A stretch of 64,000 bases of DNA, taken from assembly GCA_025529335.1 (NCBI GenBank), contig JAMYHX010000122.1, positions 1 to 64,000 on the forward strand, given 5' to 3'. The DNA comes from Rhizopus sp. PT2906 (taxonomy: Eukaryota; Mucoromycota; Mucoromycetes; Mucorales; Rhizopodaceae). The notes beneath the pieces were generated by a model. That model did no database searches, was not told the DNA's origin, and saw only the letters and a list, made by a program, of their open reading frames with translations. The position numbers and the translations under genes are program-made. Positions 45,037 through 56,234 of the stretch are shown in pieces; within the stretch, counting starts at the first letter, position 1; every line of letters starts with the position of its first letter.

Positions 45037-48000
45037 ATGTCTTTACAAACACCTGTAAATAACACAACCAATACTTCTTCTACTACAGTAACTGTCTCTA
45101 CTCCTATTCCTAGTGATTCTATAACCCCTTTATCAAGGTATATAAAAACAAGTCAAGATCATTTAGAGAGAATTGACCAATCACTAGACCTACACTCTCA
45201 AGTACTACTTCCTCCTCCTCTTCTTCTTCTTTTCCTTCAGTACTAGAAACACCTTACTTGCCTCCCCCTCCTAATATGCTCATGTATGATAATACCTATC
45301 CCTCTCTACCGCCACAACAACCACAGCAGCGACGGCCTTCGTCACCTAATAACAACTATCGACCACTCAACGTAGTTGATGCCTTAGCCTACCTTGACCA
45401 AGTGAAAGGTCGTTTTTCTGACAAACCTAATGTATATAATCAATTCTTAGATATTATGAAAGACTTTAAGAGTCAAGCGTAAGTTGAATGTTTGTGAGAA
45501 AAAAGTTCTTTAACAAACGTAAATAGTATTGATACCCCTGGTGTTATCGAACGTGTATCCAACTTGTTCAGAGGGCATCCTACTTTGATTTCTGGCTTTA
45601 ATACATTTCTACCTGTAGGCTATCGTATTGAGTGTTCGGTTGATAACACAACGGTGATCACGACAAGTCCATATAACGAAAAACGTCCTCTTGAATTCAA
45701 TCATGCTATCAACTATGTCAACCGTATCAAGGTAAGATTCAAACATGTGAGAATATTCCTCTGATATCTCAACTATTATCAGACTCGATTTACACATCAA
45801 CCAGAAATTTATAAGCAATTCTTGGAAGTACTACAGACCTATCAGAAAGATCTAAAGACAATTCATGAAGTCTACGCGAACATTCAATATTTATTTGCTG
45901 GACATGACGATCTTTTAGAAGAGTTTAAGCAGTTTTTACCAGAAGTTCAGGAATCACGAGGATTTAAGCGTGTGATGCAAACACAGGCAATGCCTGTTTA
46001 TACAAAAAAGAGAAAGACTTATGTAATTATTATTGAATGTTACTTTTATAAAACAATGTACTTATAAACAATAGGTCACAAAGAAATCAAAACAACATCA
46101 GCTTCAACAGCAACAACAACAACAACAACAACAACAGCCATCGTTACGACCACAGCAAAGGGATCCTCCTTTTGATCCATTAAAACCATCTGTCTCTACA
46201 GAAGAAACCGAACTCTTTGATCGAATTAAAAAGTACATTGGCAACAAGCCCTCTCATGACGAGTTTCTCAAAATTATTCACTTGTATACCCTTCATATCC
46301 TTGATGCAGATCAACTCATACAACATGTTGAACCTTTCCTAGATCAAGAGCTTTTAGATGCTTTCAAACACGTTCTAGGATATGAGCCAAAGGAAAAGAC
46401 AATTGAAAAGCCTAGCTATTCTGCTGTCAAGCCTGATCTAAATCACTGTGAAGCTGTAGAACATAGTCCAAGTTATCGTATTGTGCCCAAAGAGTGGCAG
46501 AATCAGCCTTGTTCAGGCAGGGATCAGCTCTGTTGGGAGGTATTGAACGATGAATACGTATCTCACCCTCGATGGGCAAGTGAAGATAGCGGATTCACAG
46601 CGTCCAAAAAGAACCCTTATGAAGAAGCAATGCATCGATGTGAAGAAGAAAGGTAATTACGATACGGGTTTATACAATCCACTCAACATTACAGTAGATA
46701 TGATTTTGATTTGAATATCGAAGCTAATTTGAACATCATTGCTCTATTGGAACCCATCGCTCAAAGAATAGAAGCCATGACGGACGAAGAAAAAGACATG
46801 TTTCAGCTCAAACCTGGGCTAGGTGGACAAACTGTATCTATTTATGAACGAATTATCAAAAAGATATATGACCGAGAAACAGCGCTGGAGATCCTTGACT
46901 TAATCTACAGTCGACCAGCTGCTGTCGTACCTGTGTTACTGAAACGACTGAAACAAAAGGATGAAGAATGGAAGCGAATTCAGAGAGAATGGAATAAGCA
47001 ATGGCGTGAGCAGGACAGCAAGAACTTTTATAAATCTTTGGATTATCAAGGCAACACGTTCAAGAGCAATGATCGTAAGTCATTATCGGTCAAAGCAATG
47101 ATGGCAGAAGTTGAACAACATAAGCAATTTAAGTTTGAACCTTCTGACTGCACTGTGATCAAGGATATGGTGCGGCTCGTTTTGTTTTATCTCAGGCGAC
47201 AGAATGGATTTACAAAACGCGATAAACGCAAAATACGCAGTTTTCTGTGCACTTTTATACCCAACTTTTTCCAGTTTGGCCAGGATCTGTTGACAAGAGA
47301 ACAATTTGCTTATTTCACTGAAGATGAAGAAGAGGAACCATCAGAGGAAGAACAGACGGACGAAGAGCATCAGGAAGAGTTGCTAATACCTAATGATGAT
47401 GAGATAAAAGATAAAACGGACCAACAAGTGGATGTTCAGACAGAAATTATGAAACTGACTTGCCCTCAGTGTGATATAAAGGATAACTCAAGCGATGGTC
47501 ATTTCCTTTGCAACATACATGTATATTGCTTCTTTCGATTATTCCAAATACTCTACGAACGACTTCATAAACTCAAGTCATTGAGTGACGAGAATCCTCG
47601 ACGATTACAAAAAAAATTGAATCAGACAGCCGTTGAACTGGACTTGTATTCTAATCGTTATGACGGTAATACTACGACTTTATTTACTTTCTTTGAATTA
47701 TTGCTTATATAATGTATTGAATAGACATCGATTTGTCCAAGGGATGTTATCATGCATTATTAGAGCACATTGAAAAATTCTTGGATAATGAAATAGATCA
47801 AGCCACCTTTGAGGAAAATGCAAGATATATATTTGGTATTGATGCATATATTACATTTACAATTGATAAAGTACTTCACTTTTTTATAAAGCAGGTTTGT
47901 AATAGATAACAATCAAAAAAGAAAAAGACTCATGCTATCTTGTAGATCCAAACGATTGTGTTGGATAAGAAATCCAACGAGATATTGAGATCGAGATCAG

Positions 48001-48431
48001 AAGGCGTACATAATGAATCGTCTGAAGACGATGTATATAATATTATTTTCGTAAGTGTGGCGTTTGTTTATAAATACAATACTAAATGATAGCCTAAAGG
48101 ATAAACATACCCGCAAGACTACCATTCAACTCTTAGATAAACAAAAACTAGAACATGATAAAGCATATAATGAGTATATATCAAACTACCTCGCTTGGGA
48201 ACGTGATACCGGAGATGTTCAAGATGTGAAAACTCCATTTTTAAAAAGGTAAACCATTTCTCTTCTTTTTTGGTTGTGTGGACGTGTATTGACGGTACTT
48301 GTAGGAATACTGTAACGCGGCAAAAAGATCAATTAATTGCCCGTCCGTTTCTTGAATATAAGATACACAGACAAAGCTATCATATGAGCTTTAAGAGGCA
48401 AACAGAAGATATTTTATATATAAGAAAATAA
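45037..48431 (+). CDS. SIN3: Sin3 co-repressor scaffold
   Basis: Ten exons: 45037-45137, 45188-45478, 45527-45731, 45783-46022, 46075-46652, 46698-47665, 47725-47894, 47946-48050, 48118-48248 and 48305-48431, about 971 residues, shorter than yeast or animal Sin3. Three paired amphipathic helix domains can be read: PAH1 (about 90-165; DALAYLDQVKGRFSDKPNVY), PAH2 (about 183-255; AINYVNRIKTRFTHQPEIY) and PAH3 (about 324-390; FDRIKKYIGNKPSHDEFL). The HDAC-interaction region follows (about 411 on; SYRIVPKEWQNQPCSG, NPYEEAMHRCEEER). The C-terminal Sin3 domain ends SYHMSFKRQTEDILY. Sin3 bridges sequence-specific factors to Rpd3-type histone deacetylases. Poly-Gln (46100-46150) lies between PAH2 and PAH3. 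The acceptor of exon 9 (gcaag) was chosen because it is the only one nearby that keeps frame. Confidence 0.9.
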
Positions 48432-48628
48432 TAAAAAGTAGCTTTATATAATCTGAATTGTGTCGTGTTTATGTTGTCACTGATTAAAAGAAGTGCTTGG
48501 TTACCATCAACCAAGATATTCCAAGTATAGCTCGTTTCAGATCTGTCCTCGTATCTTTTCACAAGAACACGTGGAACAACAAGTCGGTATATATTGACGT
48601 GATCTGGTAGGCTTTGAAACTGTTCCAT
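48380..48628 (-). CDS. Small ORF overlapping the SIN3 3' end (unknown)
   Basis: An 82-codon minus-strand frame begins MEQFQSLPDHVNIYRLVVPR. Its first 58 residues (to about 48455) have globular character (VLVKRYEDRSETSYTWNIL, VDGNQALLLISDN); the rest is lower-complexity and overlaps the last SIN3 exon by 52 bases. There is no recognised domain or signal peptide. It could be a genuine tail-to-tail small gene whose true 3' end is spliced or a chance frame. There is no clear TATA box upstream. Confidence 0.3.
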   Translation of the reverse strand: MEQFQSLPDHVNIYRLVVPRVLVKRYEDRSETSYTWNILVDGNQALLLISDNINTTQFRLYKATFYYFLIYKISSVCLLKLI

Positions 48629-48937
48629 TTATAATTTATTACAAGTTTGTTCGTATTACTTTCTATGTGGAAATACTCGCATCAATTGCATAGTTGGGCT
48701 TTATCTTCTGTAAGTGAGTAGACTTCTTTAAAGTCATGGATATACTTTTCTTCTTTATTAATTTACAATTGTAGGGGTTTTTATCAGTATTTGAAACTCG
48801 TGATTACCTTTACTTGCTTTATTCAATCAACAATGGATAAAGATTAATACAAATATGTATTGTGAACAAAACGAAAGTGTTTTATTTTAATGACGGATAT
48901 TATTAAAGAATATAAAATACAAACATGCTAAAAATGA

Positions 48938-50033
48938 TTAATTCATGACGACAGCTCTGTAGCGAGGCTTGGCTTCTCTGACGAATTGGAAAACTTCATT
49001 GATCTGGTCCATAGGGAATGTATTGACCCAAGTGCGGACATTGTGTTGTGAGGCAAAGTCGAGACATTCTTGAATATCGGAAGGGGAACCGATGAATGAA
49101 CTGGCAATGGTCAATTGCTTACCGGCCATGGTGAAAGCATTCAAACCTTCCAAAGGAACTTCAGGGATATCACACAGAATAAAAATACCATTCTTCTTCA
49201 ACATGTTGAAATAGGTGGGCCAGCACTTGTTGACGATCTTGGTAGCCAATATGTGAGTGAAAGAGTTGTAATGAGGTTTGATTTCATCTTCGTTTTGCAT
49301 CAAGACATAGCCATGACATCCCAACTTCTCTGCATCCTCAACCTTGTTAGGAATGACATCAAAAGCGACGACTTCAGCACCCATAGCCTTGGCCCACTGG
49401 ACACCAAAGTGACCGAGACCACCGAGACCGAGGACGGCAACCTTGGAACCCTTACCAACATTATAACGCTTAAGGGGAGTATAAGTGGTGACACCACCGC
49501 AAAGGAAAGAGGCAGCAACTTCAGATGAGAAGTTATCGGGAATCTTGACGACAAAGTCTTGAGGACCTCTCCATTTGGTAGCGAAACCACCATAAGTCTT
49601 GTCACGTTTTTCGTTTTCATAGCGGTCATTGAAGGTCCATACAGCGTGAACAGAGCACAAGTTTTCCATACCCTTCTTACAGTAATCACATTGGTGGCAA
49701 GAAGCGGATTGACAACCAACACCACAACGATCACCAACCTTGATCTTCTTTACGTTACTACCAACCTTGGTGACCTTGCCAATAATTTCGTGACCAACGA
49801 CACAAGGGAATTCAGTAGGACCCCAACCTTCGTCAACAGTGTGAAGGTCAGTACCACAGACTCCACAGCAGATGATATCCATTTGAACCATGTTTTCATC
49901 CCAAGTACAGAAATTGACTTCCATCTTTTGGAGAGGTTGGCCTATAGATGCGATTGTTATTATATATTTACAATAACACACAAAACTTACTCTTTCCAGG
50001 ACAGGCCCAAGCAGTAAAAGTTTCTTCAGACAT
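48938..50033 (-). CDS. Zinc-dependent alcohol dehydrogenase (CAD/Adh6-like, probably NADP)
   Basis: Two exons on the minus strand (49991-50033, 48938-49941), 348 residues, normal for medium-chain dehydrogenases. The catalytic zinc site uses the Cys in CCGVCGTDLH and GHEIIGKVTKVG. The four structural-zinc cysteines are in ASCHQCDYCKKGMENLC. The Rossmann motif is GLGGLGHFGVQWAKAMG. The pattern matches the cinnamyl-alcohol/Adh6 group, which reduces aliphatic and aromatic aldehydes with NADPH in the cytosol; cofactor choice is inferred from that group. A TATATAAAGC box lies 65 bases upstream (50098-50107), which suggests strong or inducible expression. Codon use looks more regular than in neighbouring genes (inference), as expected of an abundant enzyme. 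Confidence 0.9.
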
Positions 50034-51285
50034 GATTTGATTTAATTGATTGTTTAAGTTGATAATAAAAAAAAAAGAAGACCTTGAAAAGATCAATGCT
50101 TTATATACATGAATGACGTTCATGCAAATGTGACTTGTGGAACCTAAAAATCGACTGATTTTTTACTTCCGACCTTTTCTGGTTTTTTAGATCTTTCAAT
50201 AGATACGGTAATCAGGATAAACTATCAAACATAGTTGTAAGGGTTTTTCTTTTTCTAGACGCTCCCACTTGTGTACGTGAGAAAATGAGTGAGGACATAC
50301 TGAATATCATTCATTGATAACTATGACCATTTTACTATTTATTCTTTTTTTTAATTCATTGACAAGATGTATTTTACTACGCACTCAAAAGATGAAAAAG
50401 ATATTCGGGACTGATGTTTGGGTTTGATATATTCCAAGCAAGTAAAAAATGAACAAAAGGGAAATGCCCCATTCCCAAAAGAAGACTGGGTACCACTGCG
50501 GGTCTTACACTCTTGAACCTTTTTTAATATATTTCTATTACAAAATATTTAGCTTTTCATTATATTCTAAAACAAACAACTACGCAACTACTGTTATTGA
50601 CAGAGTGGTAGACAACTAGACTGTTGATTGCATAAAGGATCATATTTTCGGAAGCGACGGGTTGTAGAATTGGATTTCATTTCGGATCTTGAAATTACCA
50701 TGCAACCAACTGGGACGCTTCCCAAGCTCTTTTTTTTAAAACTTTACTCCAGATTGCAACGGTCTCCTATGAGACAATTAGATTACTATAGTAACTTTCT
50801 TAATTTGATTCATATGGGAAAGGGTTGTTTGCATATCTTGGCTGAGCAACAGAAGAAATACAGGCTCCGAATGGAATATCAAGACAGATCACTGCTCTCC
50901 TGTTGGTAGGGAATTTATCGTAAGATTCCACCCGCCACTTTATTGTTTTATGCAAGTATTGCCACTGCGCATGCACACACAAATTCTTTTTATCTCAAGA
51001 AGATGTATGAATTATAATAATTGCTATATCCTAAATACCATTATTAAATGATGTATAATGTACAAGACTCAAGTTATCTGCTTTGATCAAAAGAAAGGCT
51101 AATGTGCCCTAGGTTAATCAGGTCGATCAATGGGAGTCAGTCGCGATCATCCATATCTGGACTTCAATAGGGTACTATGGTGTGTTTTCTTTTTATTTTT
51201 TTTTTATTACTGTAATCAGTATATCATGATTTCAAGAAAAAAGATACGCGTATAAGAAAAAAAAGAGATATTCTATGATACAAAA
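50034..51285. other. Intergenic region, no supported gene
   Basis: Contains the dehydrogenase promoter and the 3' flank of WDR61. A 93-codon plus-strand frame at 50628-50909 (Leu/Arg/Tyr-rich) shows no domain and no close promoter, and I do not accept it. Confidence 0.5.
50098..50107 (-). promoter_or_regulatory. TATA box of the alcohol dehydrogenase gene
   Basis: TATATAAAGC on the minus strand, 65 bases before the ATG at 50033. Confidence 0.6.
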
Positions 51286-52579
51286 CTAAGAGGATCCACT
51301 GCTTGCAAACCATTTTAAGGACTTATCATCTGAGCCGGATACCAGTTTAGTACCTTCTGGGTTCCATGCTACTCCCCAGACCTGTTTTTGTTTATTAGAG
51401 TTTGTTTCGTTTAGCCCAATCATAAAACATTACCTGGTCTGAATGAACTTCGTGAGTTTCCAAAACCGATCTTAAACCAAGGTCCCACACTTTAATCTTC
51501 TTATCCGAGCTACAGCTGACTATTTGTTGTTTACTGATATCTGGATTGGCTGCTACACACAAGACCCAATCTGAATGTCCAGTTAAAGAGGATGCCAACT
51601 GTTCATGCTCAACATCGTAAACATGAACACACTTGTCATCACTACCACTGATCAGTGTCTTGCTGTCACTGGCAAAACAAAGCGAACGAACAGTCATGGC
51701 ATGCCCTACATTTGCATATGAGCTCTCACTTTCCCTATATGTACACTTGTTGAGTTTTACCTGATAGTGTGTGAGCCAATTGGTCCGTTTCGATATTAAA
51801 TACGTAGATGGTTCCATCTTCTGCGCCGCCAGCTAGATATTTCCCATTAGGACTCTATGATCTTATTAGTCTTTTAATGTCATCCCTCTTTACTAGGTTA
51901 TACTTGCATAAGCAACACACATCAAAAACTTGTTTTTTGTTGGTAAGCTCTTGACTTTCTCTCCTGTTTCAACGCTGTAGATATGAATGTCTCCATTATG
52001 TGAGCCAGTAGCGACGTGCTGCCCGTCTGAACTGAACTTTATTTTCCATGACTCAACAGGTGCGGCAATAATAGACTGGGTAAGCTTTCCGTTTTGTTCA
52101 AGATCCCAAATACGAATGTTTGAATCCACAGAGCTTGAAGCAAGGCCTATATATTGTATAGCTGTCAGTAGCCGTACGTAAAAAGTTGATGTAATTATGC
52201 CATTACGTGTTCCGTCTTGACTGACATCGACAGAGATAACACCCATTGCATGTCCTTCAAGTTCAAACTTTAATTCGCCTGTTGCACCATCCCTAATACA
52301 TGTATAGAATAAACCCTTTTTTCTCGTAAGCATGTTTAAGCAATTTACCAGCACTTGACTTTGCCGTCTTCCGAGCCAGAAATAACCAAATTTGTGTGTT
52401 TGGACCACGCAACATCCCAAATGCCGTCAGAATGAGCTATATACATATAGAGGTTAATTGCTATTACTTTTGACATATCAAGAACATATACCCTCGTCAT
52501 TGACAATGGTAGGAATGTATGTTGTAGGCTATCAAGTATGTTAAGCCTATGGTTTGGATCATTCAGACTGATTTACCAT
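51286..52579 (-). CDS. SKI8: WD-repeat protein Ski8/WDR61
   Basis: Eight exons on the minus strand: 52577-52579 (the ATG alone), 52492-52528, 52349-52436, 52207-52292, 51908-52146, 51761-51854, 51434-51705 and 51286-51381, 304 residues against 305 for human WDR61. Seven WD40 blades are visible, for example AHSDGIWDVAWSKHTN, GHAMGVISVDVSQDG, SNIRIWDLEQNG, GHAMTVRSLCFASDS, GHSDWVLCVAANPD and VWGVAWNPEGTKL. As part of the Ski complex it helps the cytosolic exosome degrade mRNA 3'-5'; in animals it also sits in PAF1C. Two oddities are supported by phase: the first exon carries only the start codon, and the intron between 51908 and 51854 begins GCAAGT, so it is a GC-AG intron. Confidence 0.93.
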
Positions 52580-53468
52580 GTTGATTCGCTTTGATTAGTT
52601 GTTGCAACTACAAAATACGCGAGAAAAATCAACACGGTAATGAACCCTCTACGTTTTTTTTTTAGCCAATTGTAACAAGATAATTAAAAACTCAGTCCAG
52701 GAAGGATCCAATAGTGCGCCTTTATTTATCATGTCCCTATTGCTTTACAAAGGGGAACCTGTGTATATTGTTGTATAAAAAGTCGGCTCTGAGCTACCTA
52801 TTAATGATTGACGCAATATCATTCCCATGTATAACTTAAGTCAAACTGTATTCAAGTTTCTTAAGATTACAACATTACTTGTTCAAGAGAAAGCCTAAAG
52901 TAAAGTGATCAAAGGCGAATCAACGTCAGAAATAGCAAACCATTCTTTCGCCAAGAGGCTGCAAGCGAATGAGTGTAGGCATAGTAGATCTGATAAAGCC
53001 TGAAGGCTGTTAAGATATATGCTGTCAATGTAAAGTATTAGAGAACTCGCAGCTAAACAAGGATATCATTTGCAATATGTAACCAACCAGTCGTTGTAGA
53101 AAGGAGCTGCTCACTTGTCTTTAGAATGGAAGGGCAAAAGAACCTTTTGTTGTGTGCCGAGGTGCTATAGAGAGAACCTGTTGTATTCAATCATTTTAAA
53201 CTTGTAAAATTCAACGAAATCGATGATAGGCAACGTAGACTCTTTACAGAAAAGAAGGGCTTATTACTGTTCTTAGAGTAAAATGGAAGGAAAGATTCTG
53301 ACATAAAAACCTACAATGTTACGCTCGACTTGTTAAATGGCTTATCTCAGATCTTTAAATATGGCTCCGTTTCACAAAAAACGAATACGAACGTTTGTTC
53401 TTCTCAAGAAACGAGGGCTGATTTCCTTTTAATTGTTTTCTTTTGTATTTCATATAGTTTATTTGAGA
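52580..53468. other. Intergenic region with possible transposon relic
   Basis: Between WDR61 and a gene of unknown function. Around 52900-53340 several short open stretches (SIRELAAKQGYHLQYVTNQ, KGESTSEIANH) look like the eroded helix-turn-helix head of a Tc1-type transposase, but stops and shifts make this guesswork. Confidence 0.35.
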
Positions 53469-54833
53469 ATGGAGAGCATTTTTGGCCAGATTGATCCTGC
53501 TTCGTTTGCCTTGGCCATTATTGGTACCCTCTGGGGCATCGAACAAGGCCTTGGTGGTATAGCAAAAAACGCTCTGAAACGCTTCAACATAAAGACTCTT
53601 GGTATTATTCAATCCTCATACGATCGCACAGATATACTTCGACCACTCTTACGACATAAACACGATATCTCTGATATCTCGGTGTCTCTATTATGCGATA
53701 TGCTCGTATCAACTTTCAATATCTCGTCTCTTCCTCTTCGGATTGGCATCAAGGTCTGCATTTTAGCTCAAAACTCGACATTTTCTCTTATCAAAATCAT
53801 ATTGTTATTATTTGCAAACCACTTCCTTTTTCTACACTCTTTGATTTACTATAACCAAAGTCCCGATGGGGCATGGGTCTTTGATGTGGAGTGGAGTGAA
53901 CTGACTGTGAAGGTTGCCATCGAGGAACTGCGTAGTCAAATATTTGGTGACAATTTACTGAGTATCTTATACCAAGTCTCTCAGTCAAAGTCAGGGCCTC
54001 TTGCTTGCAAGTTACCATCGAAATGTGCATCTGATGACAAAATCAGTATTTCCGAGCTACTAATTACAGCGTTCGCTCTTTATAACGTTGATGGACGCCA
54101 AGTCGTTGAAGAACGTGATATACAAGTGCTCAATCTTGCTACTGTTACGTTTGAACGCGTCGACGTATTCAACTCTAAATTTGTGGCAGTTAACATATCT
54201 ATTGACGAAATCATCCTTCAATTCTCTATCGATGCGCTTGCACAATGTGAAAGCATAGCGGATATTGCTTACTTGATACAATATGCTATTGCTACAGATA
54301 ATGAATGGCTCTTCAATGCGTCCACAGACTTTTTGCCTGAAGAGATTGATAATCCATTTGACCAAAAATTAATAGATATGGCGTACGCGGCTGGACGTGC
54401 AATTGCAATAAACTGTCGTGGAACAACAGATGTAACTATGGAGAAATCCACATACTCGAATTGGATCAATGATAATTTCATTTATAACACACGGCTTCCC
54501 TGGTGTCAACACAATAGCTCTCTCAAAAATTGTCATTGCTGGCTTACTTGCTTTCAAATCATGGATGCAGGAACAACCACTCTATTGTATGGTCATATTT
54601 CAGAGCGAGATGTTATTGCTGTGTGCATGAATGAAGACGAGGCGGTTCAAGAATTAGAATCGCTTGCTATAACTGCCGCAGCCTATGTTCGACTCTCTTC
54701 TCAATCACAAAACATCATCAATTCAACGCAATTTAAGCGTACGAAAAGGATCGTAATAGCAAGCAGCAGTGAAAGCAAAGAAAAAGCCAAGACGGAAAAG
54801 GAGACCAAGCATCAAATCATACCCGTAGAATAA
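53469..54833 (+). CDS. Protein of unknown function, 454 residues
   Basis: A single open frame from MESIFGQIDPASFALAIIG. The N-terminal hydrophobic ALAIIGTLWGIEQGLGG and a later stretch (LIKIILLLFANHFLFLHSLI, about residues 112-131) could be membrane-associated. If an intron were removed near 53754-53868 the second would vanish, but no in-phase GT..AG was found. The middle and C-terminal parts are globular, with repeated Ile/Asp/Ala, a Cys/Trp-rich patch (LPWCQHNSSLKNCHCWLTC) and a basic Lys/Ser end. I recognise no family. The codon pattern is convincing over the full length and the gene lies directly upstream of Pex13, so a lineage-specific gene is likely. Function open. Confidence 0.6.
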   Translation: MESIFGQIDPASFALAIIGTLWGIEQGLGGIAKNALKRFNIKTLGIIQSSYDRTDILRPLLRHKHDISDISVSLLCDMLVSTFNISSLPLRIGIKVCILAQNSTFSLIKIILLLFANHFLFLHSLIYYNQSPDGAWVFDVEWSELTVKVAIEELRSQIFGDNLLSILYQVSQSKSGPLACKLPSKCASDDKISISELLITAFALYNVDGRQVVEERDIQVLNLATVTFERVDVFNSKFVAVNISIDEIILQFSIDALAQCESIADIAYLIQYAIATDNEWLFNASTDFLPEEIDNPFDQKLIDMAYAAGRAIAINCRGTTDVTMEKSTYSNWINDNFIYNTRLPWCQHNSSLKNCHCWLTCFQIMDAGTTTLLYGHISERDVIAVCMNEDEAVQELESLAITAAAYVRLSSQSQNIINSTQFKRTKRIVIASSSESKEKAKTEKETKHQIIPVE

Positions 54834-54982
54834 ACAATTCTATAATAGCCCTTGTGTTACCTCCCCTTCTTTTTCTGTCTGGTTGCTTACTTAATTTTAC
54901 ATATGATTATGGACTTTTTGATTCTCCGTTTTCCCATCATTAAGTAAGATTTATTCTCTCTTTTTTAAATCTCTATTTTAAC

Positions 54983-56117
54983 ATGCCATCTCCCCCAAAG
55001 CCTTGGGAAGTCAATAACAACAATAGCAGTGTGGCACCAGTGGCAACGTCTACAGCTAATATGACTACTACTACTACTACTACTGGAACTACAACTGCAT
55101 CAGCTCCAGCAGTACCTAATAGACCTACCACTATGGGTTCAGCGTATGGTGGTAATATATAATCAAGAAAAATAACAAAAAACATGGTATCAATGTCTTA
55201 TTGTAGGCCTTGGAACATCAAGTTATGGAGGTATGTATGGCTCAAGTTATAGCAGTCCTTACAACCGATATGGATACGGAGGAGGAGGATATGGAGGCTA
55301 TAATAGCTATGGAGGATACGGATCGACATATGGCGGCTATGGAAGCTCGTATTCACCCTACAATCGATTTGGAGGCTATGGATACAATCGTTTCGGAGGA
55401 GGAGGAGGCATGTTTGGCGAAGGACCCGACAATAACAGCTTGACGCAGCGTATGGAGGCAAGCACCCGTGCGACGTTTGACGTGATTGAATCGATCGTTC
55501 AAGCATTTGGAGGATTTGCACAGATGCTCGACTCGACCTATATGGCAACCCATTCTAGTTTTATGGCCATGGTAGGTGTGGCAGAACAGTTTGGAAACCT
55601 ACGACATTACTTGGGCAACATATTCAATGTATTTGCTTTATTAAGATGGTTCAGACGATTGTTTTACAGATTGATCGGTCGGACGCCACCAGCAGAACCT
55701 GTTGAGGATAATAATGAAAGGGAACCATTACAAATAACAGAAAACGAGCAACCACCAGAAGCAATCACTCCTAGAAACAGTAATAAAAAGCGACGATCTG
55801 TTATCTTATTCCTGGCCATTGTCACCGGTTTACCCTATGTAATATATAAACTAATTCAAAAGTCGCATGAAAGAATGAAGGAACAGCAACAGCAACGAAT
55901 GATGATCCCTCAATACGGTGGGCCTATAGAGACGGCGAGAGTTATTCATGACTTCATAGGAGAAAACCCGATGGAATTGACAATTCGTAAGGGCGATGTT
56001 GTCTATATCCTATCTAAAATAGATCCTGCCACAGGTTTACCGTGTGATTGGTGGCAAGGAAGACTACCCAATGGAGCCATTGGGATATTTCCAGCAAATC
56101 ATGTGTCTGTTTATTAA
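54983..56117 (+). CDS. PEX13: Peroxisomal import docking protein Pex13 (SH3)
   Basis: Two exons (54983-55151, 55207-56117), 359 residues. N-terminus MPSPPKPWE, where PxxPWE is the conserved Pex13 start, followed by a Thr/Asn-rich and then a long Gly/Tyr/Ser-rich region (YGGYGSTYGGYGSSY and so on). The Pex13 core runs from about residue 135 (NSLTQRMEASTRATFDVIES) through a hydrophobic region (MVGVAEQFGNLRHYLGN) to SVILFLAIVTGLPYVIYKL. The C-terminal SH3 domain is at about 296-355 (ARVIHDFIGENPMELTIRKG, WWQGRLPNGAIGIFPANHV). Pex13 sits in the peroxisome membrane, docks receptors Pex5/Pex7 together with Pex14, and its Tyr/Gly-rich part can form an import gel. It converges with SKN7 (117 bases between stops). 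Confidence 0.94.
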
Positions 56118-56234
56118 AATTATTATTTTTCTAGTTATACCTCGTGTACATAATAAACCCTTCCTCTTTTGTTTTCAAGCAAGTATTTACATGGTTTTTA
56201 TTAGCATCTTTCAAAATAAATATTAAAAAAAAGC

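Noticed and set aside
50628..50909. 93-codon plus-strand frame in the gap before WDR61
   Set aside because: No domain, no codon bias and no promoter or splice context; perhaps a relic.
53754..53868. Intron in the 454-residue unknown gene that would remove a hydrophobic stretch
   Set aside because: A GTCTGC donor and CAAAG acceptor exist, but splicing them breaks the frame at once.
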